NCBI GenBank assembly: GCA_016214955.1
Contig: JACRMN010000015.1
Location: forward strand, 62,001-126,000
DNA length: 64,000 nucleotides
Direction of reading: 5' to 3'
Source: Deltaproteobacteria bacterium
GTDB taxonomy: Bacteria > Myxococcota > Myxococcia > Myxococcales > Anaeromyxobacteraceae
This document shows positions 1 through 7,916 of the stretch, one piece after another; within the stretch, counting starts at the first letter, position 1; each line of letters begins with the position of its first letter. The notes under the pieces were generated by a model, which was given only the letters and a program-made list of their open reading frames with translations, was not told the origin of the DNA and made no database searches. A program made the position numbers and the translations under genes.

Positions 1-333
1 GCGCCCCAGCAGCACCACCGAGCGGTAGTTCACCGAGTGGTGCATCGCCGAGCGGGCCAGCACCAGCCCGTCGAGGAGCGTGACGGTCACGCAGACCGGG
101 GCCCCGGCGCCCAGCTCCTGGAGCAGCCGGCTCCCGGGGGCTCCGTGCAGCACCAGCCGGTCGCCCATGCGCGCGTACGACATGGGGATGACGTAGGGCT
201 GCCCCTCGTGGGCGAAGCCCACGTGGCAGACCAGGCCCTCGTCGAGGATGGCCTCGATGACGTCCCGCTCGTGGCTGCCTCGGTCGGGCAGGCGGCGGTG
301 GGTGGTGCGCAGCGTGGGGACGATCGGCTTCAT
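1..333 (-). CDS. Pyridoxamine 5'-phosphate oxidase-related FMN-binding protein (3' end outside window)
   Basis: Reading leftward from the ATG at 333 gives 111 residues that run off the window edge, so the C-terminus is missing. The N-terminus has the layout of the PNPOx-like split-barrel flavin-nucleotide-binding family. It has a T-x-R-T-x-H-R-R-L-P-D-R-G entry segment, a strand ending CHVGFAHEGQPYVIPMSYA, and the family hallmark MHHSVNYRSVVLLG near residues 96-109. Such proteins bind FMN or F420 and are often annotated NimA-like, but the real substrate is usually unknown. There is no clear Shine-Dalgarno. The family call is secure; any specific reaction is not. Confidence 0.8.
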   Translation of the reverse strand, partial: MKPIVPTLRTTHRRLPDRGSHERDVIEAILDEGLVCHVGFAHEGQPYVIPMSYARMGDRLVLHGAPGSRLLQELGAGAPVCVTVTLLDGLVLARSAMHHSVNYRSVVLLGR

Positions 334-483
334 GGCGGGCACCTCGGGGCCAGGCGGCAACATGCCACTCGGCTCGCGGCCGGAGAAGGCGTGGGCGCCC
401 CGAATCCCTCCGCGCCCGGCCGGCTCCCACCGCCGAGCCGCACGGCCGGATGCCCCACCCCCGCCACCACCGGGAGATCTCTC

Positions 484-843
484 ATGAAGCGCGCCTGGTT
501 GCCCCTCTTCCTGCTCCTCGCCCTCCCCGCGCCCGCCGCCCGCGCGGCGCCGCAGGCCCCGGCGGCCAGGGCGAAGCCGCGCCTGGTCTTCTTCATGAAC
601 CCGCACGGCCGGCCCTGCCAGATGCAGGACCAGATCCTGCGCGACATGGGCGCGGAACTGGGACCGCGCGTCGAGGTGGTGTACCTCAAGACCACCGAGC
701 CGCGGGACATCGACCTCTTCCGCCAGTACGGCATCCGCTCGCTGCCCATGCTGCTCGTCACCGACGCCGCCGGGAAGGAGCTGCGGCGCGCGACGCCGGG
801 CATCCAGTCGCCCGCGCAGGTGCGACAGCTGGTCGGCGGCTGA
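484..843 (+). CDS. Secreted thioredoxin-fold protein with a single active-site cysteine
   Basis: A 119-residue protein with a Sec signal peptide (KR followed by a hydrophobic Leu/Ala stretch, cleavage near the ARA region around residue 21) and a thioredoxin fold. After the first beta strand, LVFFMNP, comes HGRPCQMQ. The usual CxxC is therefore reduced to one cysteine preceded by Gly-Arg-Pro, and the cis-Pro loop is RSLPMLLV. A GGGAG ribosome site precedes the ATG by 7 nt. Only 3 nt separate it from the CcdA-like gene, so the pair probably works together in periplasmic thiol transfer. With one Cys it would act by a monothiol mechanism or serve as a binding protein. The fold is confident; the function is inferred from the neighbour. 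Confidence 0.75.
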   Translation: MKRAWLPLFLLLALPAPAARAAPQAPAARAKPRLVFFMNPHGRPCQMQDQILRDMGAELGPRVEVVYLKTTEPRDIDLFRQYGIRSLPMLLVTDAAGKELRRATPGIQSPAQVRQLVGG

Positions 844-846
844 GCC

Positions 847-1494
847 ATGGCCGTCGGTCTCGCAGACGTCGCCCTCTCCTTCGGCGCCGGCCTCGCCAGC
901 GTGGCCAGCCCCTGCGTGCTGCCGGTGGTGCCCATCATCGTGGCCGGGCGCGCCGAGGAGCACCGCGCCCGGCCGGCACTGGTGGTGGCGGGCATCGCCG
1001 TGTCCTTCGTGGCCATGGGCGTGCTGGTGAGCCTGTTCGGCGCCACGGTGGGGCCGGCGGTGCCGCAGCTGGAGAAGCTGGTGGGCGGGCTGGTGCTGCT
1101 CTTCGGTGCGCTGCTGCTGCTCGACGTGAATCCGTTCAAGCGCTTCACCCTGTTCCAGCGGCTCGGCCCCTCGGGCGACGGCCGCTGGTCGGGCCTGCTC
1201 CTCGGCCTCTCGCTGGGTCTGGTCTGGATCCCCTGCGTCGGCCCCATGCTCTCCTCGGTGCTGGCCATGGTGGCCACCAGGGGGACGCTGTCCGCGGGAG
1301 TGGGGCTCTTGCTGGCGTACGCAGCCGGATTCGCCGTGCCGATGCTCGCGGTGGGCTACGGCTCGCAGGCGCTCCGGCAGCGGGTGCGGGCCGTGGCGGC
1401 GCGGCCGGCGCTGGTGCGCTGGGGCTCGGGCCTGCTGCTGGTGGCCTTCGGCCTCGTCATCCTCACCCAGGGCATGCTCTTCGCGGGGATGTAG
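847..1494 (+). CDS. CcdA/DsbD-type membrane thiol transporter
   Basis: A 215-residue polytopic membrane protein with about six transmembrane helices. It carries the two cysteine motifs of the CcdA/DsbD transmembrane family: ASPCVLPVVP near residue 23 and IPCVGPML near residue 121. These cysteines pass electrons from cytoplasmic thioredoxin to extracytoplasmic thiol proteins, for example in cytochrome c maturation or disulfide reduction. The length matches free-standing CcdA. It starts 3 nt after the stop of the single-Cys thioredoxin gene, which is the likely recipient of the electrons. Confidence 0.88.
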   Translation: MAVGLADVALSFGAGLASVASPCVLPVVPIIVAGRAEEHRARPALVVAGIAVSFVAMGVLVSLFGATVGPAVPQLEKLVGGLVLLFGALLLLDVNPFKRFTLFQRLGPSGDGRWSGLLLGLSLGLVWIPCVGPMLSSVLAMVATRGTLSAGVGLLLAYAAGFAVPMLAVGYGSQALRQRVRAVAARPALVRWGSGLLLVAFGLVILTQGMLFAGM

Positions 1495-1546
1495 CGGCCT
1501 GCGCCGCGCGGAGAGCCGGAAGGCACCGGCCCCCGCGGGGCCCCTC

Positions 1547-1562
1547 TGCACGCATCCGTGCA
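1547..1562. promoter_or_regulatory. Short perfect palindrome upstream of the GST gene
   Basis: TGCACG-CATC-CGTGCA is a perfect 6-bp inverted repeat with a 4-nt centre, about 60 bp before the glutathione S-transferase start. A second weaker one (GAGCA/TGCTC) follows near 1580-1600. It may be an operator or a small hairpin; no partner regulator is nearby. Confidence 0.3.
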
Positions 1563-1622
1563 TCCTCGGCACGGGTCGAGCATCATTCCCTGCTCGAACC
1601 CCATCCCCAAGGGAGCACCTCG

Positions 1623-2234
1623 ATGAAGCTCTACTACGGCACCGGCGCCTGCTCGCTCTCCCCCCACATCGCCCTGCGCGAGCTCGGGCTCCCCTTCGAG
1701 CTCGTGAAGGTGGACACCAAGGCGGGCAGGACGGAGACGGGCACCGACTACCGGACCGTGAACCCCAAGGGCGCCGTCCCCACGCTGGAGCTGGACGACG
1801 GGCAGCGGCTCACCGAGGGGCCGGCCATCGTGCAGTACCTGGCCGACCGCAAGCCCGGGGCGGGGCTGGCCCCGCCGGCCGGCACCATGGAGCGGTACCG
1901 GCTGCAGGAGTGGCTCAACTACGTCACCTCCGAGCTGCACAAGCGCTTCGGCTCGCTCTTCAGCCCCAGGCTCCAGCCCGAGTGGAAGGCGGTGGTCCGC
2001 GAGCAGCTCGCCGAGCAGCTCGCCTTCGTGGCCGGCTCGCTGGAGGGCAAGCAGTACCTGCTGGGCGGCAGCCAGCCCACCGTGGCCGACTTCTACCTCT
2101 GGGTGGTGCTCTCCTGGGGCCGCTTCGTCGAGGTGGACATCGGCCGCTGGCCCGTGCTCAAGGAGTACTTCAAGCGCATCCTGGCCCGGCCGGCAGTCCA
2201 GGAGGCCCTGCGCGCCGAGGGGCTGGCGAAGTAG
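1623..2234 (+). CDS. Beta-class glutathione S-transferase
   Basis: 203 residues, the usual size for a bacterial cytosolic GST. The N-terminal thioredoxin-like domain has Tyr5 and the beta-class Cys10 in YYGTGACSLSPH, followed by the cis-Pro segment KGAVPTLEL and the glutathione-binding TEGPAIVQYLAD. The helical C-terminal domain has the N-capping/hydrophobic staple region PTVADFYLW. The ATG is preceded by AAGGGAG at 7 nt. The protein would conjugate or reduce electrophiles with glutathione in the cytoplasm. It converges on the monooxygenase-like gene with a 6-nt gap. Confidence 0.92.
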   Translation: MKLYYGTGACSLSPHIALRELGLPFELVKVDTKAGRTETGTDYRTVNPKGAVPTLELDDGQRLTEGPAIVQYLADRKPGAGLAPPAGTMERYRLQEWLNYVTSELHKRFGSLFSPRLQPEWKAVVREQLAEQLAFVAGSLEGKQYLLGGSQPTVADFYLWVVLSWGRFVEVDIGRWPVLKEYFKRILARPAVQEALRAEGLAK

Positions 2235-2240
2235 CGGCCC

Positions 2241-2543
2241 TCAGAAGCCCTTCACCGCCACCTGCTGGTGATCGACGATCGGCGGCCCGCCCTGGAAGAA
2301 GGGGCCGACGAGCTTGCGCCACTCCTGGAACTCGGGGGCGCCGCGGAAGTGGACCATGTGGTCCTCCAGCGCCTCCCAGCCGACCACCAGCCGGTACTTG
2401 GTGGGCGTCTCGACGGTGCGGTGCAGCTCCATCGAGCGGCAGCCCCTGGAGCGCTGGAAGAGCGGCACCGCCTGCCGCACCGCCGCCTCGAACTCCTTCT
2501 CCGCGCCGGGCCGCACGTGGATCTCGGCGATCTCGTAGACCAT
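2241..2543 (-). CDS. Antibiotic-biosynthesis-monooxygenase (ABM) fold protein
   Basis: The ATG at 2543 has AAAGGA at good spacing and gives 100 residues. A longer reading would start inside the stop region of the upstream gene. The sequence has the dimeric ferredoxin-like ABM pattern: an opening beta strand EIAEIHVRPGAEKEFEAAV, a central CRSMELHRTVETPTKYRLVVGWE, and a helix with H-x2-F-R. Relatives are small cofactor-free monooxygenases or YgiN-like quinol oxidases. Being the third gene after an SDR and a quinone oxidoreductase suggests a role in quinone or aromatic electrophile handling, which is an inference. Confidence 0.8.
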   Translation of the reverse strand: MVYEIAEIHVRPGAEKEFEAAVRQAVPLFQRSRGCRSMELHRTVETPTKYRLVVGWEALEDHMVHFRGAPEFQEWRKLVGPFFQGGPPIVDHQQVAVKGF

Positions 2544-2566
2544 GGTTCCGTCCTTTCGGTTGCGGG

Positions 2567-3544
2567 TCACTTCACCAGCAGGGCCACCTTGCCGGTGACC
2601 TTGCGGTCGAGGATGGCCCGCAGCGCCTCGCCGGCGCGGGCCAGGGGATAGCGGGCCGAGATCAGGGGACGGAGCTCGCCGCGCGCCAGCCTGCCGAAGA
2701 GCGCGGCCATGTTGGCCTGGTGCTCCCGCGGCTGGCGGGCCGCCATCTCCCCCCAGTAGACGCCGACGATGCTGTAGCCCTTGAGCAGCGGGAGGTTGAG
2801 CGGGACGCGCGGGATCTCGCCGCCGGCGAAGCCGACGACCAGGTAGCGCCCGTTCCAGGCCATGAGCCGCAGCGCCGGCTCGGCCCAGGCGCCGCCCACG
2901 GCGTCGTAGACCACGTCCACGCCCCGCTGCCCCACCAGCGCCTTGACCGCGTCGCGCCAGCCGGCCTGGCCGTAGTCCACCAGCTCGTCCGCGCCCTGCC
3001 TGCGGCAGACGGCGAGCTTCTCCGCCGAGGAGGCCGCGGCGATGACGCGGGCGCCGAGCTGCTTCCCCAGCTCCACCGCCGCCAGCCCCACCCCGCCCGC
3101 GGCGCCGAGCACCAGCAGCGTCTCGCCCGGCTGCAGGTGGGCTCGGTCCTGCAGCGCGTGCCAGGAGGTGCCGTAGGCCATGGCGAAGCAGGCGGCCACC
3201 ACCGGGTCCAGGCCCGGGGGCAGCCGGAGCACGTGGGTGCCCTCGGCCACCGCCTCCTCGGCGAAGGCACCCCAGCCGGCGAATCCCACCACCGGGTCGC
3301 CGGGCGCCAGGTGCCGGACCTCGGACCCCACCTCCTGCACCACGCCGGCGAACTCCGCACCCGGGGTGAACGGCAGCGCGGGCTTGAGCTGGTACTTGCC
3401 CTGGATGACGAGCGTGTCGGGGAAGTTCACGCCGGCCGCAGCCACCGCCACCCGCACCTGGGCCGGACCGGGGCGCGGCGAGGGCACCTCCTCGACCGAC
3501 AGCCCTTCCGGAGGCCCGAGCGCCTTGCAGACGACCGCCTTCAT
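2567..3544 (-). CDS. Zinc-independent MDR family NADPH:quinone oxidoreductase
   Basis: 325 residues of the medium-chain dehydrogenase superfamily. The N-terminal catalytic half contains AAGVNFPDTLVIQGKYQ and GAEFAGVVQEVG typical of Qor. The Rossmann half has the nucleotide-binding VLGAAGGVGLAAVELGKQLG near residues 145-165 and the YDAVGG segment. The zinc-ligand cysteines of alcohol dehydrogenases are absent, as in quinone oxidoreductases. It probably reduces quinones or enones with NADPH in the cytoplasm. Its start overlaps the SDR stop by 4 nt (ATGA), so the two are translationally coupled. Confidence 0.9.
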   Translation of the reverse strand: MKAVVCKALGPPEGLSVEEVPSPRPGPAQVRVAVAAAGVNFPDTLVIQGKYQLKPALPFTPGAEFAGVVQEVGSEVRHLAPGDPVVGFAGWGAFAEEAVAEGTHVLRLPPGLDPVVAACFAMAYGTSWHALQDRAHLQPGETLLVLGAAGGVGLAAVELGKQLGARVIAAASSAEKLAVCRRQGADELVDYGQAGWRDAVKALVGQRGVDVVYDAVGGAWAEPALRLMAWNGRYLVVGFAGGEIPRVPLNLPLLKGYSIVGVYWGEMAARQPREHQANMAALFGRLARGELRPLISARYPLARAGEALRAILDRKVTGKVALLVK

Positions 3545-4401
3545 GCGCGCTCCTTCCCGGCCGGGCCGGCCGCGGGGTCGGGCCAGGCGCCGGCGGCCAG
3601 CACCTCGGCGTTGCGCTGCTCGATGGCCAGGCGGATCTTGGCGTGGGTGAAGACGTGGAGGGCGTCCCGCTCGACGCCGCGCAGCGCCGCCGCCGCGATC
3701 TGGTCGGGCCCGAGCCGGCCCGAGCGGACCGCGTGGCTGAGCCTCTCCTGGGCGGCGCGGGCGGCCGCCGAGGGTGGCGCGCCGCTCGCCAGCTCCGGCG
3801 GGCGCACCCGCTCCGAGGCGTCGATTCCGGTGGGGAAGAAGGCCGGGCAGAGCACCGTGATGCCTACGCGGCTGCGGGCGGCGGCGAGCTCGCGGGCCAG
3901 GGTCTCGGAGAGCACCACCACCCCGTGCTTGGAGACGGCGTAGGCGCCCAGGCCCGGCTCGCTGAGGAAGCCGGCCGCCGAGGCGGTGTTGACGATGCGG
4001 CTCGGCCCCGGCTGCGCCTCGAGGCGCGGCAGGAAGGCGGCCACGCCGTGGACCACACCCCAGAGGTTGACCCCCAGCACCCACTGCCAGTCGCCGGCGG
4101 TGGTCTCGGCGAGGGGCCTGGCCACGCCCACGCCGGCGTTGTTGAAGAGGAGGCGCACCGGGCCCGGGCCGGCGAAGGCGCGCCCGGCCAGCGCCTCCAC
4201 GTCGGCGGCCCGCGAGACGTCGGCGCGCTGCAGCGCCACCTCGCCGGCCGGGAGCGACGCCGCCGCCGCGCGGAGCGCCGCCTCGTCCACGTCGGCGAGG
4301 AGGAGCCGCATGCCCCGCGCCAGGCACTGCCGCGCCAGGGCCAGGCCCAGGCCGCCGCCCGCGCCGGTGATCACCGCCACGTCACCCCGGGCGATCTCCA
4401 T
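3541..4401 (-). CDS. Short-chain dehydrogenase/reductase (SDR)
   Basis: A classical SDR of about 286 residues. The cofactor motif TGAGGGLG is near the N-terminus, NNAGVG is in the mid-domain, and the catalytic Ser and YAVSKHG (YxxxK) follow. I prefer the ATG at 4401 over the one at 4413. A TATCAT hexamer at 4410-4415 sits 8 nt upstream, there is no Shine-Dalgarno, and the family rarely has the extra four residues. It heads a three-gene operon with the quinone oxidoreductase and ABM protein. The substrate is unknown. Confidence 0.88.
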   Translation of the reverse strand: MEIARGDVAVITGAGGGLGLALARQCLARGMRLLLADVDEAALRAAAASLPAGEVALQRADVSRAADVEALAGRAFAGPGPVRLLFNNAGVGVARPLAETTAGDWQWVLGVNLWGVVHGVAAFLPRLEAQPGPSRIVNTASAAGFLSEPGLGAYAVSKHGVVVLSETLARELAAARSRVGITVLCPAFFPTGIDASERVRPPELASGAPPSAAARAAQERLSHAVRSGRLGPDQIAAAALRGVERDALHVFTHAKIRLAIEQRNAEVLAAGAWPDPAAGPAGKERA

Positions 4402-4495
4402 GGTGGCGGCCATGATAGCGGGATGGCCGGCCCGGCGCCGAGGGCAGGCACCCGCCCGGGCCCGGCCCAGCCGTGCGCACCGGCCGGTCCGCGGC

Positions 4496-4501
4496 TAGAG
4501 T
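4496..4501 (+). promoter_or_regulatory. -10-like hexamer for a probable leaderless eamA mRNA
   Basis: TAGAGT ends 9 nt before the GTG at 4511 and no ribosome-binding sequence lies between. If used as a -10 element, transcription would begin at or within a few nt of the start codon. No clear -35 is visible. Confidence 0.4.
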
Positions 4502-4510
4502 ACGCCCCCC

Positions 4511-5401
4511 GTGCGCGCCCGCGACCTCCTCCTCGCCCTGCTGGTGGTCGCGCTCTGGGGCGTGAACTTCGTGGTCATCAAGGTCGGGCTGCGCGGCGTC
4601 TCGCCGTTCGTCCTCGGCGGCCTGCGCTTCCTGCTCGCCTCCTTCCCCGCCGTCCTCCTCCTGCCGCGCCCCCGCGTGCCCTGGCGCATCACCCTGGGCT
4701 TCGCGGCTGCCAGCTTCCTGGGCCAGTTCTCGCTCCTCTTCTGGGCCATGAAGGTCGGCATGCCGTCGGGGCTGGCCTCGCTGGTGCTGCAGTCGCAGGT
4801 GTTCTTCACCGCCATCCTGGCCGCGCTCTTCCTCGGCGAGAGGCCGCGCCGGGTGCAGATCGCCGGCACGGTGCTGGCCGCTTGCGGCCTGGGCTACATC
4901 GGCCTTCGCAGCGCCGGCGCCTTTCCCCTGGCCGGCTTCGCGCTCACCCTGGCGGCGGCCCTCGCCTGGGCGGCCGGCAACCTGGCGAGCCGCGCCCTCT
5001 CGCGCCACGGGCCGGTGAACGGCCTGGCCTTCGTGGTCTGGGCGGGGCTGTGGCCCATCGTCCCCTTCTTCGCCCTGGCCTGGGCCTTCGAGGGGGGCGA
5101 GGCGGTGACCGCGAGCCTCCGCGCCCTGGGTCCCTCCTCCTGGGCGGCGGTGGCCTACCTGGCCTGGGCGGCGACGCTCACCGGCTACGGCCTGTGGAAC
5201 CGGCTGCTGGCCCGCTACCCGGCGGCGCAGGTGACGCGCTTCACGCTGCTGGTGCCGGTGGTGGGCCTGTTCTCGGGCGCCATCTTCCTCGGCGAGCGGC
5301 TCACCGGCGACCAGCTGCTCGGCAGCGGACTGGTGGTGGCGGGGCTGGCGCTGCCGATCCTGGCCGGGCAGGTGGCGCGGCCGACCGGGGCGGCGAGGTA
5401 G
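4511..5401 (+). CDS. eamA: EamA-type DMT-superfamily metabolite exporter
   Basis: 296 residues with ten predicted transmembrane helices in two EamA repeats. The sequence follows E. coli EamA (O-acetylserine/cysteine exporter) closely: VALWGVNFVVIKVGL at the start, GMPSGLASLVLQSQVFFT in the first repeat and TRFTLLVPVVGLFSGAIFLGERLTG in the second. It would export cysteine-pathway metabolites from the cytoplasm, or more generally amino-acid-like solutes. The start is GTG with no Shine-Dalgarno and a -10-like hexamer just upstream. The family is certain; the substrate comes from homology. Confidence 0.88.
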   Translation: MRARDLLLALLVVALWGVNFVVIKVGLRGVSPFVLGGLRFLLASFPAVLLLPRPRVPWRITLGFAAASFLGQFSLLFWAMKVGMPSGLASLVLQSQVFFTAILAALFLGERPRRVQIAGTVLAACGLGYIGLRSAGAFPLAGFALTLAAALAWAAGNLASRALSRHGPVNGLAFVVWAGLWPIVPFFALAWAFEGGEAVTASLRALGPSSWAAVAYLAWAATLTGYGLWNRLLARYPAAQVTRFTLLVPVVGLFSGAIFLGERLTGDQLLGSGLVVAGLALPILAGQVARPTGAAR

Positions 5402-5404
5402 GCT
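5399..5404 (+). promoter_or_regulatory. -10-like hexamer before the MutS-like gene
   Basis: TAGGCT, whose first three bases are also the eamA stop codon, ends 6 nt before the GTG at 5411, and no Shine-Dalgarno is present. An almost identical hexamer-spacer-GTG arrangement precedes the TSUP gene at 60496. Confidence 0.35.
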
Positions 5405-5410
5405 GCACGG

Positions 5411-7198
5411 GTGCACGACCCTCACGCCGAGCTGCAGCGCCGCCTGGCGGCGCGCCAGGCCGCCGTCGCCGACCGCGATCGGGCCGACGCGCGCATCGGC
5501 ACCCTGCGGCTCGCGGTCTTCGCCGCCGCGGTGGGAACCGGCTGGCTCTCGCTGGCGCAGCGGCAGCTCGCGGCCTGGTGGCTCCTGGCGCCGCTCCTGG
5601 CCTTCGTCGCGCTGGTGTTCTGGCACGACCGCGTCATCGCCGCCCGCGCGCTCGCCCGGCGCGCCGCCGCGTTCCACGAGCGGGCGCTGGCCCGGCTCGA
5701 CGGGCGCATCGCCGGCACCGGCACCCCCGGCGACGGCCTGGCCCCGCCGGAGCACCCCTGCGCCGCCGACCTGGATCTCTTCGGCCCGGGCTCGGTGTTC
5801 GAGCTGCTCTGCGCCGCGCGCACCAGGCCCGGCGAGGAGCGGCTCGCCGCCTGGCTGCTGCAACCTGCGGCGCCCGACGCGCTCCGGGCCCGGCAGCGGG
5901 CGGTCGCCGCGCTGGCGCCGCGGCTCGACCTGCGGGAGGAGCTGGATATCCTGGGCGACGAGGTGCGCGCGGCGGTGGACGCCCGCGCCCTGGCAGGCTG
6001 GGGCGCGGCCGCTCCGCTCGCGCCCGCCGGGCTGCTCCCGGGTGCGCTGGCGATGGCCGCGGCCACGGTGGCGGCCGCCGCCGGCTGGGCCGCCGGGCTC
6101 TTCGGCGGGCTGCCCCTGGCGGCGGCGCTCCTCGCCCAGTGGGCGCTCTCCCGCTCGGTGCGCGAGCCGGTGGCCCGGACGCTCGCCGCCCTCGACAGGC
6201 CCGCCGCCGAGCTTCGGGTGCTGGCGCTGCTGCTGGCGCGCCTGGAGCGCGAGCCCTTCGACGACGAGCGGCTCCGCGCGCTGCAGGCGACGCTGCGCGG
6301 CGGCCGGCGCCCCGCCTCGGCGCGGATCGCGGCGCTGGTGGCCGCGTCCGCCCGCATCGAGTGGGCCCACAACCAGTTCTTCGCCCCCATCGCCTTCGGC
6401 CTCTCCTGGCGCCCGCTGCACGCGGCACTCGTGGAGCGCTGGCGGCTGGCGCACGGCCGCGAGATCGGCGCCTGGCTCGACGCCATGGCCGAGCTGGAGG
6501 CGCTTTCCTCGCTGGCGGGGCGAGCCTACGAGCACCCGGCCGATCCCTTCCCGGAGATCGTGGAGCCGGGGCCTGACCGGCACGCGCTGCTGGAGGGCGA
6601 GGCGCTGCGCCACCCGCTGCTCCCGCAGGCGGTGCCCAACGACGTGCGGCTCGGCGGCGACGGCCCGCGGGTGCTCCTGGTCTCGGGCTCCAACATGTCG
6701 GGGAAGTCGACCTACCTGCGGACCGTGGGCGTGAACGTGGTGCTGGCGCTGGCCGGGGCGCCGGTGCCGGCCGCGCGCCTGCGGCTCACGCCGCTGGCGG
6801 TCGGCGCCACGCTCCGCATCCAGGACTCGCTCCAGGCCGGCCGCTCCCGCTTCTACGCCGAGATCACCCGGCTGCGGCAGATCTCCGACCTGGCCGCGGG
6901 CGAGGTCCCGCTCCTCTTCCTCCTCGACGAGATCCTGCACGGCACCAACTCCCACGACCGGCGCATCGGGGCCGAGGCGGTCATCCGGGCGCTTGCAGCG
7001 CGCGGGGCGGCCGGCATCGTCACCACCCATGACCTGGCGCTCACCGCGCTCGCCGGGGCCGACGGGTCGCTCGCCAACGCTCACTTCGAGGACCAGGTGC
7101 GCGACGGCCAGATCGCCTTCGACTTCCGCCTCCGGCCCGGAGTGGTCACCCACTCCAACGCGCTGGCGCTGATGCGCGGGGTGGGGCTGGAGGTGTAG
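5411..7198 (+). CDS. Membrane-anchored MutS-family ATPase (non-canonical)
   Basis: 595 residues. Two N-terminal hydrophobic segments (around residues 35-75) and another pair near 200-235 precede a MutS-type lever/clamp region. The C-terminal ABC ATPase domain has Walker A GSNMSGKST near residue 426, LQAGRSRFYAEI as the signature-like region, Walker B LLFLLDEILHGTNS near 500 and the TTHD switch near 538. The mismatch-recognition and connector domains of true MutS are absent. It belongs to the small membrane-associated MutS homologues of unknown function, so a role in mismatch repair should not be assumed. Confidence 0.88.
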   Translation: MHDPHAELQRRLAARQAAVADRDRADARIGTLRLAVFAAAVGTGWLSLAQRQLAAWWLLAPLLAFVALVFWHDRVIAARALARRAAAFHERALARLDGRIAGTGTPGDGLAPPEHPCAADLDLFGPGSVFELLCAARTRPGEERLAAWLLQPAAPDALRARQRAVAALAPRLDLREELDILGDEVRAAVDARALAGWGAAAPLAPAGLLPGALAMAAATVAAAAGWAAGLFGGLPLAAALLAQWALSRSVREPVARTLAALDRPAAELRVLALLLARLEREPFDDERLRALQATLRGGRRPASARIAALVAASARIEWAHNQFFAPIAFGLSWRPLHAALVERWRLAHGREIGAWLDAMAELEALSSLAGRAYEHPADPFPEIVEPGPDRHALLEGEALRHPLLPQAVPNDVRLGGDGPRVLLVSGSNMSGKSTYLRTVGVNVVLALAGAPVPAARLRLTPLAVGATLRIQDSLQAGRSRFYAEITRLRQISDLAAGEVPLLFLLDEILHGTNSHDRRIGAEAVIRALAARGAAGIVTTHDLALTALAGADGSLANAHFEDQVRDGQIAFDFRLRPGVVTHSNALALMRGVGLEV

Positions 7199-7240
7199 GG
7201 CGCGTCATCGCGCGTGTGGCGATGGCGCCGCCATGCGCCG

Positions 7241-7753
7241 CTACAGCGAGATCACCAGGCAGGTCTCGGTGCCGTGCGCGTAGAGCTTGCCGTCCTCGCC
7301 CAACAGCCTCCCCTCGGCGGTGGCGATGGTCCGCCCGACGTTGACCACCTTGCCCTCGGCCCGCACCGCGCCGGTGGCGGGGAGCACGGGGCGCACCAGG
7401 TTGAGCTTGAACTCCACGGTGGTGTAGCCCTGCCCCGCCTGCAGCGCCGTCTGCACCGCGCAGGCCATGGCGGCGTCGAGGAGCGTCGCCATCCAGCCTC
7501 CGTGAACGGTGCCCGCCGGGTTCAGGTACTCCCACCGCGGCGTCCCCTGGAACACCGCCCGGCCCGGGTCGGCTTCCACCAGGTAGCAGGAGAGCGTGTC
7601 GGCGATGGGCGGCCGCGGCAACCGCCCGTCGATGATGCGGCGCAGGTACTCGAGGCCGCTCACCGCCTTCACCTGCTCCAGGGTGGTCACGCCCGGCCCG
7701 GTGGTGCGGGCCATCTTGCGCTCCAGCTCCTCGGTCCATGGGCTCGCCGCCAT
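7241..7753 (-). CDS. PaaI-family hotdog thioesterase
   Basis: 170 residues starting at the ATG preceded by GGAGG with good spacing. The hotdog-fold core has the PaaI signature NPAGTVHGGWMATLLDAAMACAV, in which HGG and the following Asp form the acyl-CoA thioesterase site, followed by the strand YTTVEFKLNLVRP. It probably hydrolyses aromatic or short-chain acyl-CoA in the cytoplasm. An N-terminal helical extension of about 60 residues is longer than in minimal PaaI. It is transcribed away from the ATP-grasp gene. Confidence 0.88.
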   Translation of the reverse strand: MAASPWTEELERKMARTTGPGVTTLEQVKAVSGLEYLRRIIDGRLPRPPIADTLSCYLVEADPGRAVFQGTPRWEYLNPAGTVHGGWMATLLDAAMACAVQTALQAGQGYTTVEFKLNLVRPVLPATGAVRAEGKVVNVGRTIATAEGRLLGEDGKLYAHGTETCLVISL

Positions 7754-7916
7754 GCCGCACCTCCGGGTGAGCGGCGACCATGCCAGAGTCTCCGCCGCCC
7801 GGTCGAGCGGGGCTCCTCCGGGGGCCGCCCCCTTGATCCCCCTTCCCCCCTCGGGCCACACTCCGCCTCCCTCGCCCCGCAGGCCCCGCGCCACCGTCAC
7901 CGGAGACCCCCGGGAC

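Noticed and set aside
4382-7153. A 923-residue open frame on the minus strand opposite eamA and the MutS-like gene
   Set aside because: Composition is Arg/Gly/His-rich with no domain motifs. The opposite strand encodes two recognisable proteins. It is an antisense artefact of third-position GC bias.
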